This document shows positions 46,190-59,042 of a stretch of 64,000 bases of DNA, in pieces. Source of the DNA: Mixia osmundae IAM 14324. Lineage: Eukaryota; Basidiomycota; Mixiomycetes; Mixiales; Mixiaceae. Within the stretch, counting starts at the first letter, position 1, and every line of letters begins with the position of its first letter. Made by a program: the position numbers and the translations under genes. The DNA lies in contig NW_014575555.1 in assembly GCF_000708205.1 (NCBI RefSeq), positions 1-64,000 of the forward strand, in the 5' to 3' direction. The notes beneath the pieces were generated by a model. That model worked only from the letters and a program-made list of their open reading frames with translations. It made no database searches and had not been told where the DNA came from.

Positions 46190-47492
46190 CTACCGGAGGT
46201 CGTGGACTCTGAAGGCCAGATCATCAACGATGCGAAGATGGCCTTGACCGTGCGCGTCGGTATAGAGAGGCAGTGCAGCATGGGGATGGAAAAGGTCCTG
46301 CGATGACTTGTCAGCAAGCTCGAGCAGAAGAGGATCTGCGCAGACTGACCTTCGCTCTGCAATGCAAGATGGTCTGCAGACCTGGTGGATCGGTGAGACG
46401 AAAGTAGCCGAGATCTGGCTTCGACTTTGGACTGCAAACGACGGCGATGGCCTCCGGCAACATCGCCTGGTAGCTTGCCTGGGTGTGTAGATCGAGCGAT
46501 GACATGAAGCAGCTCTGGACGGGATGGGTGTGAATCCAGCCGAGTGTGAGGAGGTCGTGCTTGGTCTGGAAGGCGAGTATCTCTTCTTCATGGGTGGTGG
46601 CACAGGTGTCTGCGGTCGCGCGCTGTTTGGGCACAAGCAAAGTGGTGATGCGGAGCTCGTTGCGTTCCAGTCGCCCCAACAGCAGGCCGCACGTCTCGAG
46701 ATTGCGCTTTGTGTTTGGCTTGGCGATCGAGACGAAAGAGCTTGGCAGCTTCTTCGGCAGTGCGAGCCAGCGCAAGGGTATCTTGCTCGCAACAGCATGA
46801 GACGAGCTCGTAAACGTTCTGTGACTGGCCACCGGGTGCTCTCGCTTGGGCGCGCTACTGCGATCTGAGCGGGGCAAGCTGGAATGGGAAGCCTTGTGTG
46901 GCAAACTGGAGTGTGATGGCCGGCGGGTATCCTCTGAGCGAGAGCGGCTCATCGACGGCGAAGGAAAGGCAAGCTGAGCTGGCGGGACGGGCGGGGATCT
47001 GAGGTGGATCTGGTCCATCTGTTGCACGATGACCTGGTCAGATGGCCTGGCGGGAGCTCTCCTCCTTGGCAAGGGTGTGAACGCGGTCTCTGGGAGCTGT
47101 CCGAGCTGCGCCTGCGGATGGTAGGCCTGCCAGCGATCGACGGCGGCGACGAGCGGCAGCTTGAGCCGGTTGAGGTCGTCCATGATCTGGTAGCCCAGCT
47201 GTTCTGAGCGATTCCTCGTCGAGACGTCAATCTCGTGCGCCTCGAGTTCATCCAAGATCCTCGCGCAGCGGACGAGTAGGATGTACGCACTCTCGTTGTC
47301 GTCATTGTGACGATAGGTCGTCGCTTCTGCGTAGAGCTCGAGGGCTGATCGCATCCAGCGGGTCGATCCGTCGACGTACGGCAGCTTTGAGGCCGCAAAG
47401 TCGGCGAGCTCTCTCAGTGTGGCCGGCCGTCGTCCTCCTCTCAGGCTCGGGTCCTCGCCCGGCCGCAACGGCCTCGGTGGCGGATCCCGCAT
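46190..47492 (-). CDS. AMSH-type JAMM deubiquitinase
   Basis: Zinc-dependent Lys63-specific deubiquitinase of endosomes, in the group of human AMSH and S. pombe Sst2. The N-terminal helical USP8-dimerisation-like domain has LRELADFAASKLPYVDG and SAYILLVRCARILDELE. After a Ser-rich linker, the JAMM domain shows ETCGLLLGRL, the zinc motif WIHTHPVQSCFMSSLDLH with its His-X-His and Asp, and AVVCSPK. An intron near 46296-46345 joins LHCRAK to DLFHPHAALPLYTDA, completing the C-terminus (VHDLR). All zinc ligands are present. Confidence 0.92.
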
Positions 47493-47660
47493 GACTTCGT
47501 GAGGGGCACGTCGAGGGTGGGGCTAGGCCATTGAGCAAGAGCTTGGATCTGAGAGGAGGAGACCGAGCGCGACGACGACGAGATGGAAAGGAGGAGGGAG
47601 CAAAGGGAGCTGCCGAATGGACGAGCTCGCTGATCACCTGGGAGCCACAAGAGCAGCAGC

Positions 47661-50600
47661 ATGGACCAGGAGACGGCCGCCATCTCCAGCTTGGGCTCTT
47701 TCGCCATCTCGAGGTTCCTAGGCGACGATCTCGGCCAAGATGGCTTCTCCTCACTGTCCAGCCAGCTTGGCGGATCTGGCAAGGCCAACTTGGACGAACA
47801 GCAGATCTACAACGACCGCTTCGAGTCAGACGAGGAGAGCGATGACGGGGCCAGCAGACAGGACGGGAAGGCTATGCGAGGCAGGGACTGGGAGGCAGAG
47901 ATTGACAAGGAGGATGCAGAGGAGGCCGCTCGAGCCATCATCGCTGCCCCTTCACAACATCCTCAGTCAAGCTTCGTCGTCAGAGGCGAAGACATGGACT
48001 TTGATGACGACGACGACGACGACGACGGCTTGTCAAGCGACAGCAATGAGCCCGTCGCCCGAGTAAAGTCAGAGGAGCTCGAGCCAGAGCTGCCCTCGGC
48101 GGAGAGCTCGACGCCAGAACTCATGCCGGCTCAAGTACGCAAGCCTGTTGACATCCGGACTGTCTTTCCAGACTTCCAGTCCTCCCGACCGCTGCCCTTC
48201 ACGAGCATGTTCTGCCAACCTCGCAAGCGACGACGGCTCGATGGCTTTGACGCGTCCAAGCGTGGCAGATTCAAAGTCCCCAGCAAGGACGAGGTCGGCC
48301 AGCGCACCGGCACGGGCGACATCATCGTCGCTCCTCTCGACCTTCCCACTCAGGCTCAATGCCTTCAGCCGAGAGGCACCGTGCGTGGCGAGCTTGCGCG
48401 CTATGTCGCTATGGCGGGTCCCTTGCGTCAGCTATTCGCCGAACAAGACAGCTCAGAGCAGCCTGAAGATCCTAGTGCTCTTCTCCGTGATCTCGGGCAG
48501 GAAGTAGGACAGCATCTGTGGGAAGTCGAGGCTTGGGAGGATCAGATTGTCTGGGATCGTAGCCACCCGCCGCCTAGCCATCGCGACGAGCCCGTCACGA
48601 TCATTCCAAAGGATCCGGGTACCAAGCCGAACGCTCTCGCTCGGCAACGCGCTGTCTATCGCAATCCTGACCTCGAGACTGGCAAATGGCTCGATGCCAT
48701 CCGCTGGACAGGCATCGAGCCAGATCACCCTTTCCTCAACTTACAGCTCAGTCTCAACGATCCGCAGATCTCTTGGGACGCAGCAAATCAGGACCGCGGC
48801 GGAGCGGACGAGGCTAGCTCGCGCATGATCGTTCGCACTCAGCAAGGCTTGGATTGGCTCAACCATTCAAATGATAGTGTGTACGCCTCTACGTTTGCGC
48901 CCTCACGGCGGAGAATCCGTCAGACCTTTGCAAATCTCGAGGTCAGGCACAGCTATCCTGCGATCAAGCTACAGATGCCATTCGTACGTCACTTGTAGTC
49001 GCTAGATCTACTCACTGATGACACGCTGCTCAGTATAAGCCGCGCTTACCGAAAGCAGAGTCTCGATTCTGGCATCGGCCTAATCTCCAGTTTCCCAACA
49101 ACATCGCAATCAATTTTGAACGTGTCAGATCATCGAAGAAACGCAAGGACGAACAAGGGCGCAAGCTGCGAGCGAGCGACTCTGCCCAAGCCCTTCACAC
49201 GACATCTGACCTCTCACTGAGAGACACGAGCGAGTTTATCCTGCTGGAATTTTCCGAGGAGCATCCACCTATCATGTCTAATTATGGCATGGGTACTCTG
49301 CTTGTCAATTACTATCGCAAACGTGATACGGCTGACGCGCATGTGCCAAACGCCCCTCTCGGCCAGCCTTTCATCCTCGACGGCGCAGATGACTCGCCCT
49401 TTATGCGCTTTGGGGACGTCAAGCCGGGTCAGACGGTGACCGGTTTGTACAACAATCTGCTTCGTGCACCTGTCTACAAACATGCCCCTGCCCATACAGA
49501 CTTCCTCGTGATTCGGTAGGTCTGGCAAGGCTGTCTGACTTCTGTGACCTGACGTCGAGGCAGTCATACCGTACAAAACGAGAGCAAGTATTTCATCCGA
49601 GCGATCAAAAACATCTTCACAGTGGGACAGATCTTGCCGGCTGCGCTCGTACCGCCGCCTCAAGCGAGGGCTCTGACGATATCATACAAACAGCGCTTTC
49701 AGTATCTTGCGAGCAAGCTGGCCGCCAACAGCAAGCATCATCAATTCAAGACGCAAAAGATCGCTGTCTTCTTTCCCGATCAGACCGAGACTCAAGTGAA
49801 GGGTCGCTTAAAGGAGTTCATGGACTCGACCCGTTCCGGCAATAAAGCCGGCCATTGGACTCTCAAAGCATCCCACAAGCCAATGGAAGACGCCGAGTTT
49901 CGCAAACTACATACGCCTGAGCAACATGCACTGGCAGAGGCAATGCAAGTAGGCCAGCAGCATCTGCTTGACTCTGGCTACAGCAAGCTGCCGGAAGTAG
50001 ACGACGAGGATGCGGACGAGTCCAAGCTCGATGTCGAGCAACAGCTGGCCCCTTGGAACACCACAAAGAACTTTCAGCTTGCTGCGCAGAAAAAGGCCAT
50101 GCTTCAGCTGTTCGGTCCAGGCGACCCAACTGGACGATCCGAGGGTTTCAGCTTCCTCAAAGTCTCGATGAAGGATATCTTTCTGCGCGAGGGGGAGAGT
50201 CGTGATGCTCGATTGGCTCAGCTGGCCAAGCGGCCTAAGGGTCACCAGAAGATTTCGCCCTCCGAGCAACACGCAATATACGAAGAAGAAATTGAGCGCA
50301 TCTGGAAAGCGCAGAACACAGCCTTGTCATCTCACAAACGCCCGCAACTGACGGTCGAGGACGAAATGCGCGCGAGAGGATCAAGTAGGGATCAACGAGG
50401 ATCTAGTGTCTACGGCACGCCGGCAGCGTCGGGTCTCAGTCCGGGTCAGATGAGCCGGGCATCGTCGCCCGAGCGTAGTCGTATGCACGGAGATGCGGAT
50501 GAGACGGGCAGCTATTCTGGCAGTCTTGGTGCTACCGCAAAGTTTCTCAAGATCAAGCGAAGGGCGAGTCGTTACAGCCCACTTCAACATGTGCTGACTC

Positions 50601-51260
50601 GTATCTGACAGATTGGCGAGCGATGGATGTCCGAAATCGTCCGTGATCCGGCCGTGATTGCTGCGTACACTCGCCAGCGCCAGATCATCGAAGACAAATC
50701 GATGGATGTCGAGACCGTCGTCCTAAGCAACGACCCGAAGCAGCAAGAGCGCCAGCGCCGTTTGATCGAAGAGCAGCTCCAAAAGCTACGCAAGAAGGCA
50801 GAACGACGCGAGCAGCGCAAGGCAAAGCAACTAGGCACACTGGACACCTTTGACTCGCCGGGCCCGTCTACGCCTTTTGGGGACAGTGCCAGCGCCGATG
50901 GCTCCTTCCTCGCTGCTAACATACTGTCCGGCTCACAGTTCAGTTCGACTTCAGATGGAAAGGCTGTCGTGCGTGGCTCGTAGACTTGCAGTCTGCAATC
51001 AGGGCTGACAGGCGCTTCAGAGGAAATGCTCCAACTGCGGCGCATTAGGCCATATGCGTACCAATCGCAAGTGCCCGCTCTACAGCAAGTTCAAGGAGGA
51101 GAGCGCCAACAAGGCGATTGCCCCCAGCCCGGCAGCTGCAGTCTTTGGGACACCGTCGTACAATCCGATTCTGTCCCAAGGCGTTACTTCGGCCGGATCG
51201 CCTCCAACGGGCTCTTCCGCGCCTCCCAAGCTAAAGTTGTCGTTTGGCGGTCAACGCTAG
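47661..51260 (+). CDS. TAF1: TFIID subunit Taf1
   Basis: Largest TFIID subunit, a scaffold for core promoter recognition. The N-terminus ([20 protein letters not shown]) is a TAND-like acidic region, followed by DDDDDDDD. The DUF3591 core has [69 protein letters not shown] and [13 protein letters not shown]. Later come [28 protein letters not shown], a basic coil and a CCHC zinc knuckle ([17 protein letters not shown]). It ends LKLSFGGQR. Like yeast Taf1 it has no bromodomains. About four short introns occur (near 48984, 49517, 50563 and 50967). Confidence 0.95.
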
Positions 51261-51366
51261 GTCAGCGTGAGGCAGGGCGACTGCAGTCCATGCTACGAGT
51301 GATCTGCGAATTGCATACATGAGAACACGACAAGGGTTTACAGCCTGATGCGAGGGCGTCTGATCA

Positions 51367-52435
51367 TCACATGGCCATCTCGGCCTGTAGCTCTCGCAGC
51401 TCTCGCTCGATCTCGCTCTCCTCTGCACTCTTGGCAGGCGCTGGACGTCGCGGTCAGTCCAGCCGTTATGCTCTCTGAGAGGAAAGTGCCAACCTGCTGG
51501 CAGGGAGGGAGCCGCATCAAGAGTGCCCAGTCGATTGGCAGGTGCACGGGTTGCGCCGGCGAGCCTCTCGTCGAGCTGCTCTTGTTCGAGCTCCTCGAGC
51601 TCGGCCTTGAGCTCATCTTCGTCGACCTCTGTGCCCATGCCGACTGGATTGCTGATTGCATCAGAGATCTCGTTGGTCAGCTCCATCTGCTCGCGGATGG
51701 AGTCCATCGTCGCATCGACTCGGTTGATGTCCCTGGCGAGACGAGTGTCAATCCCAGAGGGGTGAGACGCGTACTCGACAGGTGCTTACAAGTTGCCGTG
51801 GATCGACTTGAGTACATTAGCACCTTCTTGCATGGCACGCATGGTCTCCATGTTCATGTTGGCGCTCTCGATAGCATTGACCTGCGCGTGGGAGGGTGCT
51901 CAGTGAGCCGGACGCGTGCCCGGCACAGAGATGGTGTGACTTGCCTGAGTCTCGAGGGTGAGCCGCCTTCCAGCGAGCTTGTCTAGATCAGACTCGTAGA
52001 TCTTCTTCTGCCTGAGCGCTGCCGTCGCGACTGTCATTGTTGCAGCCGCAGGTGAGCGAGCGAGCGAGCTGTCGATTGAGAGAGATCATCAGCTCACCTC
52101 GCTTGTTCGTCGTTGCATTCGCTCTCGCTTTCTGCAGCTCGGCGTCTATCTTCTTGTTGAGGTGATCTTCTTGCTTCTCGAGCATGATGAGCATCTGCCT
52201 CAGATCAACAATCGCATCTCGAGCTTTCTCCCTGTGTTGTATGGCGTGTGTCAGTCACGCATGACGCTCGTCAGGGCGTGAACAGAGCATGCGGTGTTCC
52301 GGATGACAGGCAAAGCGAGAAGACAGGGCGCAGAAGGGGCAGCATGGCTGCCGAGACTGACGAGAGGGGAAGCGTCACTGACCTCGAATTGGCGACGGAT
52401 CGCTTTCCGGTGAGGTAATTCATCCAGGACGACAT
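51367..52435 (-). CDS. SNF7: ESCRT-III subunit Snf7/CHMP4
   Basis: Polymer-forming ESCRT-III subunit of endosomal membranes. It starts [18 protein letters not shown], then [20 protein letters not shown]. It continues [48 protein letters not shown] and [19 protein letters not shown]. The acidic helix is [17 protein letters not shown], and the C-terminal MIT-interacting helix is [15 protein letters not shown]. Five introns fragment it. The last (GTTGGC...GTCCAG) joins LPA to APAKSAEES. The intron between TTNKR and ATAALRQ contains a GAGC repeat, and its exact edges are unresolved. Confidence 0.92.
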
Positions 52436-52660
52436 GCAGGGGAACGGGTGTGCCGATCTGATTGCACACGGTCAGTCGACTGGCCCACTCTCTCTCTCTC
52501 CGGGTCCGCGCAGGGTCCAGACTTGACTCGCCCTCGAGAGCCTCAGACAGCTCAAGTGCCCGCCCGCTTCCGCTCGCTCGCCAACGCGTCGCCTCTCGAC
52601 ATTTTGGCTGCTCTGCTCTGCTCTTCTTGCCGCTGGGCTCCGTCGGGTCTGCTGAGCGAT

Positions 52661-54094
<1,434 letters not shown>

Positions 54095-54151
54095 CAAGTG
54101 CGCAGGAGCAGGCTGCAATGCATCGCAATTCACTCCGATCTGTGATGCTAA

Positions 54152-55099
54152 CTAGTATGACTCGCGGAGTTCTGAGATTGTTTCCGCCGTGCCTCGCGGT
54201 ACGAACAGATCAGGTAGGAGACGGGCCGAATGCTTCCGGTCGACGGCAAAGGCGTCAATGTCTGCGGGCGAACACAGCCTGTTCTTGAGCAGGAAGATCT
54301 CGTCAATCTCAAAGTTGCCGGTGTAGGTCTTGCTGTCTCTCAACAGCATCTCGTGTGCACAACGAGCCACAATTGCGGATGTCCGGCTCCGTGATTGTTC
54401 TTCTTCCGACACGATCAGACGGAGGGCCTCTGTGTTGATCAAGGTGTACGGCCAGAGAGCTGCCACTGTCTGTCAGCGGGCGCCAGGGGGAGCAGGGCAG
54501 CCCTCACCATTGACAGCGACGCGACCTCTCAGCTCGCCTGCCAGGCCAAGTGAGCACAGACTCATGGCAAACTTTGCCATCGCATATGCCGTCGCTTTGC
54601 CAAACTGAGACATGGCATCCTCACTGTCACGAAAGATTGCAAGCGGCGGGGAGAGCGTGAGGATGTGAGGATTGCGGCCCTGTCGACCAGAGTCGATCAG
54701 ATGGGGTATGGCCGCCGCCGAGGCGAGATAGGTGCCCCTGCCGTTGATGTTGTTCATGAGATCGTAGGTCTTCATCTTTGTGCGTTGCGAATCGGTGAGC
54801 GAGATGGCAGAGGCGTTGTTGATCAGTACGTCGATGCCGCCCATGGCCTTTGCGGCGGTGTCGATGCTCTCCCGGACGCCCTGTTCGTCTCGTACGTCCA
54901 TGACGAGCGGGGTCGCTTTGCCGCCGCATGCCTCTATCTCGTCTGCAGCTGTGTAGATCGTGCCCGACAGCTTGGGATGTGGCTCTTTTGTTTTTGCTGC
55001 AATCGTGACATGTGCGCCTCTCTCGCTTGCCAGCTTCTTCGCGATCTCGAGGCCGATCCCTCGAGATGCGCCCGTGACGAAAACGCGGGGAGATGGCAT
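54152..55099 (-). CDS. HSDL2-type short-chain dehydrogenase
   Basis: NADP(H)-binding SDR. Start MPSPRVF at 55099 places the Rossmann motif VTGASRGIGLEIAKKLA near the N-terminus. ATPLVMDVRDEQGV, LINNASAISLTDS (NNAS motif), HILTLSPPL and the catalytic Tyr and Lys in AYAMAKFAMS follow. An intron near 54470-54512 (GTGAGG donor) joins VAVN to ALWPYTLINTEAL. The C-terminus has TSAIVARCAHEML and YTGNFEIDEIFLL. The layout matches HSDL2 proteins but lacks the C-terminal SCP2 lipid-binding domain of the animal form. Substrate unknown; peroxisomal or mitochondrial location is possible. Confidence 0.85.
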
Positions 55100-55266
55100 G
55101 CTGCGAGTGCTCTGCCGCCCTTTCTCACGAGCGAGTTGCCTCGTCTGTTGGAAACGCGCGCGCGCAATCGATGCACCAGATAAATGCACAGGGCAAAGTG
55201 CCCGTCGTCGTCGTCGTCCATGGACCTACCGGACAGACTCGCTCTCTCTCCAAATCCTTGTGCCAC

Positions 55267-57731
55267 ATGATCGAGACCGCAAGCTCATCGGCACCACGTC
55301 GGGTGACCAGCAGGCGCACCTGTCAGATATGTCGGCAGAGAAAGAGCCGCTGCGAGTTGCCCGACGCAGCGCTGGATATGCCCCCGGGCTTGCTCTCTCG
55401 AGAGCTTGCCTGTCATCGCTGTCAGATCCTCTCACTCTCGTGTGACTTGGCGCCAGAGTCGACGAGGAAGCGGCGCAGGCTCGATGCTGAGCCAGAAGAC
55501 GTCACGCCAGCCAAAGCCAGTAAAGTGCGTGAGACGCTGGCTATCAGCAGGCCGACACGAGGCAGCGAGTCCGGGTCTGTACAGCTGCGGCAAGATGACG
55601 ATCATGGCCCGCTCGATTCCATCCAGTCTGGCGACCTGCTTGTCACCTTTGACCCACAATTTCCAGGGCCAGGCGCTAATATGACACACGAGGCACGCAT
55701 GATGTCTTCCACTGGCGCCCATTTCTCAAACGCGCAGCCTCATCAAGTCAGATTCCATGGTCGTTCCTGTGAAGCTGCGAGTGCTCTCCTCCGCACAGCT
55801 TATCGTCGTCGCGCCGCCGAGCAGGACGAGTGCAATCTCTCCAAACTGCTCGACGCGCCCCTCATTGAGCGCTTGCGGCCGGCTTACAGCCAGCTCAATA
55901 CATTTGTGCCTTATCTGCCGCCACTACCATCTCTGATCGAACGCTACCAATCCGATCCCAGCCTCTCACAAACACTTTTGACGTCTGTCACTGTCTACCT
56001 TTGCGCACTGACATTGTCAGATGACGCAGAGTCGCTTCTGCCGCGCCAGCGGCTTGCCGGGAAAGTTTGCGAGCTCAGAGACGCCGTCCTCGCCCAATTA
56101 CCGAAATCACTCCATGCTGTCCAGGCACTTGATCTGCTGAGCCTCTTTGCTCCTTTTGGTTGCCTGCCAGGCACGGCTGCGCCCCCAGGATCGCTCGGGT
56201 TCGCCCGAGGATTCAGTATCACGGCTCAGTCCCTCGGTACGGCCATAGAACTGTCTGAAAAGGCGCACGCTGTCTTTGCTCGTGACGTGACAGAAGCATG
56301 GGCTTCGGATGAGCTCTGGACATGGCTATCCGTCTGTGCCGGTCAGGCGACGGTTACGCTCGAAGATAATGATTTTCCGGCCGGTCCTTCGACACTCAAT
56401 ACTGCAAGCAGCCTTGCATCTACTCTTTTGCTTTACGGGCAGCAAACGCTTCGGCACGAGCCAGCTGATGCCCACACGGACGATCAGACGATGGCTAAGC
56501 TAGCTCTCTGCGAAAGACTGGCACGCCTCACCGAAGTGCACGGCTCGATCGGTCAGATCTATAATGCCTTGGTCGCTGCTGTCGACGATGAAGGCGCTGA
56601 TCCGACAGTGGCCATCACAACCATCTTGAGGGATGCCACAACTCGATTCGAAGAGCTAGATGAGCGGCATGGATCCTCTCTGGGTAGATTTTGTCCTCTT
56701 TCGCGTGTTCGCTCGCTCAGATTCACTGCGCAGACTTTACGCGGGTAGAACGATCTGCTCGCTCTTTTGCCGGCTGGCGAGCGCATCGTCGCATTCGGCA
56801 ACTGGCTGACATTGGCCGAGTACAACGCGTCGGCGTAATCAGCCTCGTCGGAACTGCGTTCCTGCCGGATCACGGTCCCCTCTTGACGCAGGATGACAAG
56901 TCGACCTTTCTGTTGGTGGGGCAAGTCAGTCGGAAAGACAAGATTGCCTATGCACTCGGACGGGCGTCCAACCCACGTGAGGTCATCAATTTCTTCTGGC
57001 GAGATCCGCAGCTGCCTGCCGCGGACGCAGTGAGCGAACTGGCGAACCGTCGCGCGGCAGATCTGGAGGACCTCCTTGTCGAATTTGCCGCTCTGGCACC
57101 GTCGGAGCGTGCGGACGGAAGTACAGTGCTCGTACCGGCGCATCACCTCACTGCCATTGCCTTGGACGGATCCGGCGTTCTCATGGAGCTTGGGGCTGCC
57201 AACATTGCTATTACGAGATCGCTCAGACGGGCACGGCAAGACTTCCGATCGGCTCAGCGTGTCCTGATGATGCGCACTGTGTCGATCACCATGCGATCTC
57301 TTGAAGCCAATTCCGCTGCATCTGCAGTGAGAAGGGATACTGTGACAGCGCTGGCAGGTGTGCTCGTTGGATCGATGGCCAGAGTCTCAGAGGAACGCGT
57401 GCGGTCTCTCGAGCGAGAGCAACGCGATGCGCGCATTCATGATAACTTGGCGACAACATCTGTGACGACACCACCGCCAACCTCTGCGCCATCGCCTCAA
57501 GCTGCCATGGTCGAGCCCATAGACACTTCTTCGCTGCCAGCAGGCTCGTTCGATTCCTTGCTACCGTCCATGCCTGTCTTCGACAAATCGCCGTCTGCCG
57601 ACCACGCTTCGGTGGATCAGCTCATGAACGATACATTATACCCGCTTCTGGACATAGGCGCCTTCAACTTTGATCAGCCGGGCTCCGGCAGCGTCGAGCC
57701 TTGGTTGTTCAGCTTCGCGCCTGACCTGTGA
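55267..57731 (+). CDS. Zn2Cys6 transcription factor
   Basis: Fungal binuclear zinc-cluster regulator. The start MIETASSSAP is followed by a Cys6 cluster (CQICRQRKSRC ... CHRCQILSLSC). The loop between the two halves is 19 residues, longer than the usual 5-16. A basic linker (STRKRRRLD) follows. The middle region contains a fungal-TF-like helical domain (LIERYQSDPSLSQTLLTSV). One intron, 56745-56837 (GTAGAA...TAATCAG, about 93 nt), joins FTAQTLRG to LVGTAFLPDHGPLL. The C-terminus is acidic/hydrophobic and ends GSVEPWLFSFAPDL, a possible activation segment. No target genes are evident nearby. Confidence 0.85.
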
Positions 57732-57869
57732 TGCCCTTGCTAGCAACAAGCTTGCCGTTCCAGGGTCTGGCTTAGTGCAGAGCTCGATGTACACGTAGGC
57801 GTCGTCAAATGATACACAAATCCCATAGGCCATGTCGCGAACCTGCTGCTCGCCAATCGGCTGCTCTAG

Positions 57870-58763
57870 ATGAGCACAAAGGCGACGAAGAGACTTCTGT
57901 CGGAGCTCCGACAGCTCCAGCAAGATCCGCCTTCCAACATCGTCGCTAGACCGCTTGAGGACGACTTGTTCGAATGGCACTTTACCATCACCAACGTTGA
58001 CGGCGACGACTTTAATGAGGGCGTCTATCACGGTCAGCATATCGAGCGGTACTCTGACTTCATTCAGCTCATTGTTTCCGCGAGAGCAGGACGCATCCTT
58101 CTGCCTGCCGAGTATCCACTCAAGCCGCCCGACTTTATGCTCTTGACGCCCAATGGCCGCTTCGAGCTGTGAGGTGCCCCCTCTGAGCGACAGACCCGGC
58201 TCAAGTTGAGGCTACGCAGGAACAAGAAGATCTGTCTGAGCATCTCGGGCTATCATGAGGACCTTTGGCAGGTCCGGCTGGCTCGATTGCTTTAGCACTC
58301 ATCATCTGACACGTCACTGCACGAACAGCCTGCCTGGAGCATTCGTCTCGCTCTCGTCTCGCTTGCCAGCTTCTTCAGTACAGAAGCAGCAGGAGCGATC
58401 GGAGGTCTGCAGACACCTTCTGCCGAGCGCAAGAAGCTCGCAAAGCAGTCACGCAACTGGACCTGCCCGACTTGCAAGGCATCGAATCACGAGCTCATCT
58501 CCGAGGCCATCTCGACTCATGAGCCGGCCGCTGCGCCTGAAAGTATACCAGATAATGCGGAAAGAGCGAGCACCTCTAGTGGCGAGTCGACAGTCGTCGC
58601 CGCGCAACTCAATGAGGCACCCGCCACATCTACACTTTTGGCGCCTATGCCGGTCACCGTTGCAGCACGAGCTCGAGAGCCCGTCGAGGCATCCCTGTGG
58701 ATCGATCGTACTATTGGCGCCCTCATCGTCGTACTCGTTCTGCTGCTCTTGCGCCGTCTGTAA
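57870..58763 (+). CDS. UBC6: Tail-anchored ubiquitin-conjugating enzyme Ubc6
   Basis: E2 enzyme of ER-associated degradation (UBE2J group). It starts MSTKATKRLLSELRQLQQDP, then FEWHFTITNVDGDDF. Introns join VYHG to RILLPAEYPLKPPDFML, FEL to NKKICLSISGYHEDLWQ, and LWQ to PAWSIRLALVSL. The catalytic Cys sits in KKICLSIS, in the TPNGRF context that replaces HPN in this group. A disordered linker leads to a C-terminal membrane helix (TIGALIVVLVLLLLRRL), the tail anchor. Together with the Cue1-like protein at 41526, two steps of the same pathway are in this window. Confidence 0.94.
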
Positions 58764-59042
58764 CGTGGAAACTTTATCCTACTGCTGTTGCTTGTACTCA
58801 TCAGCTCATCCCATTGCCTCCCTGGCGCCCGTCACCTGTACAAGAGCTAGACAGCGTCCGGCTTCTGCATGTACAGTGAACCTGTTGTCGTATAGAGCTA
58901 TTACGTGCAGCCAGTCGATGGAAATCGTTCTGGCTCCAAGTGATTCCATAGACATCATGCAACTCGCCGCATTTCTGGATGATGCCAATTTGCGCAGGTA
59001 TCTCTTGCTTGTAGTACAACACGCTTCAGCGCTGCAGCGAGG

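Noticed and set aside
46250-47750. Long plus-strand frames opposite the AMSH-type gene
   Set aside because: They are shadows of a gene with intact zinc-ligand motifs on the minus strand.
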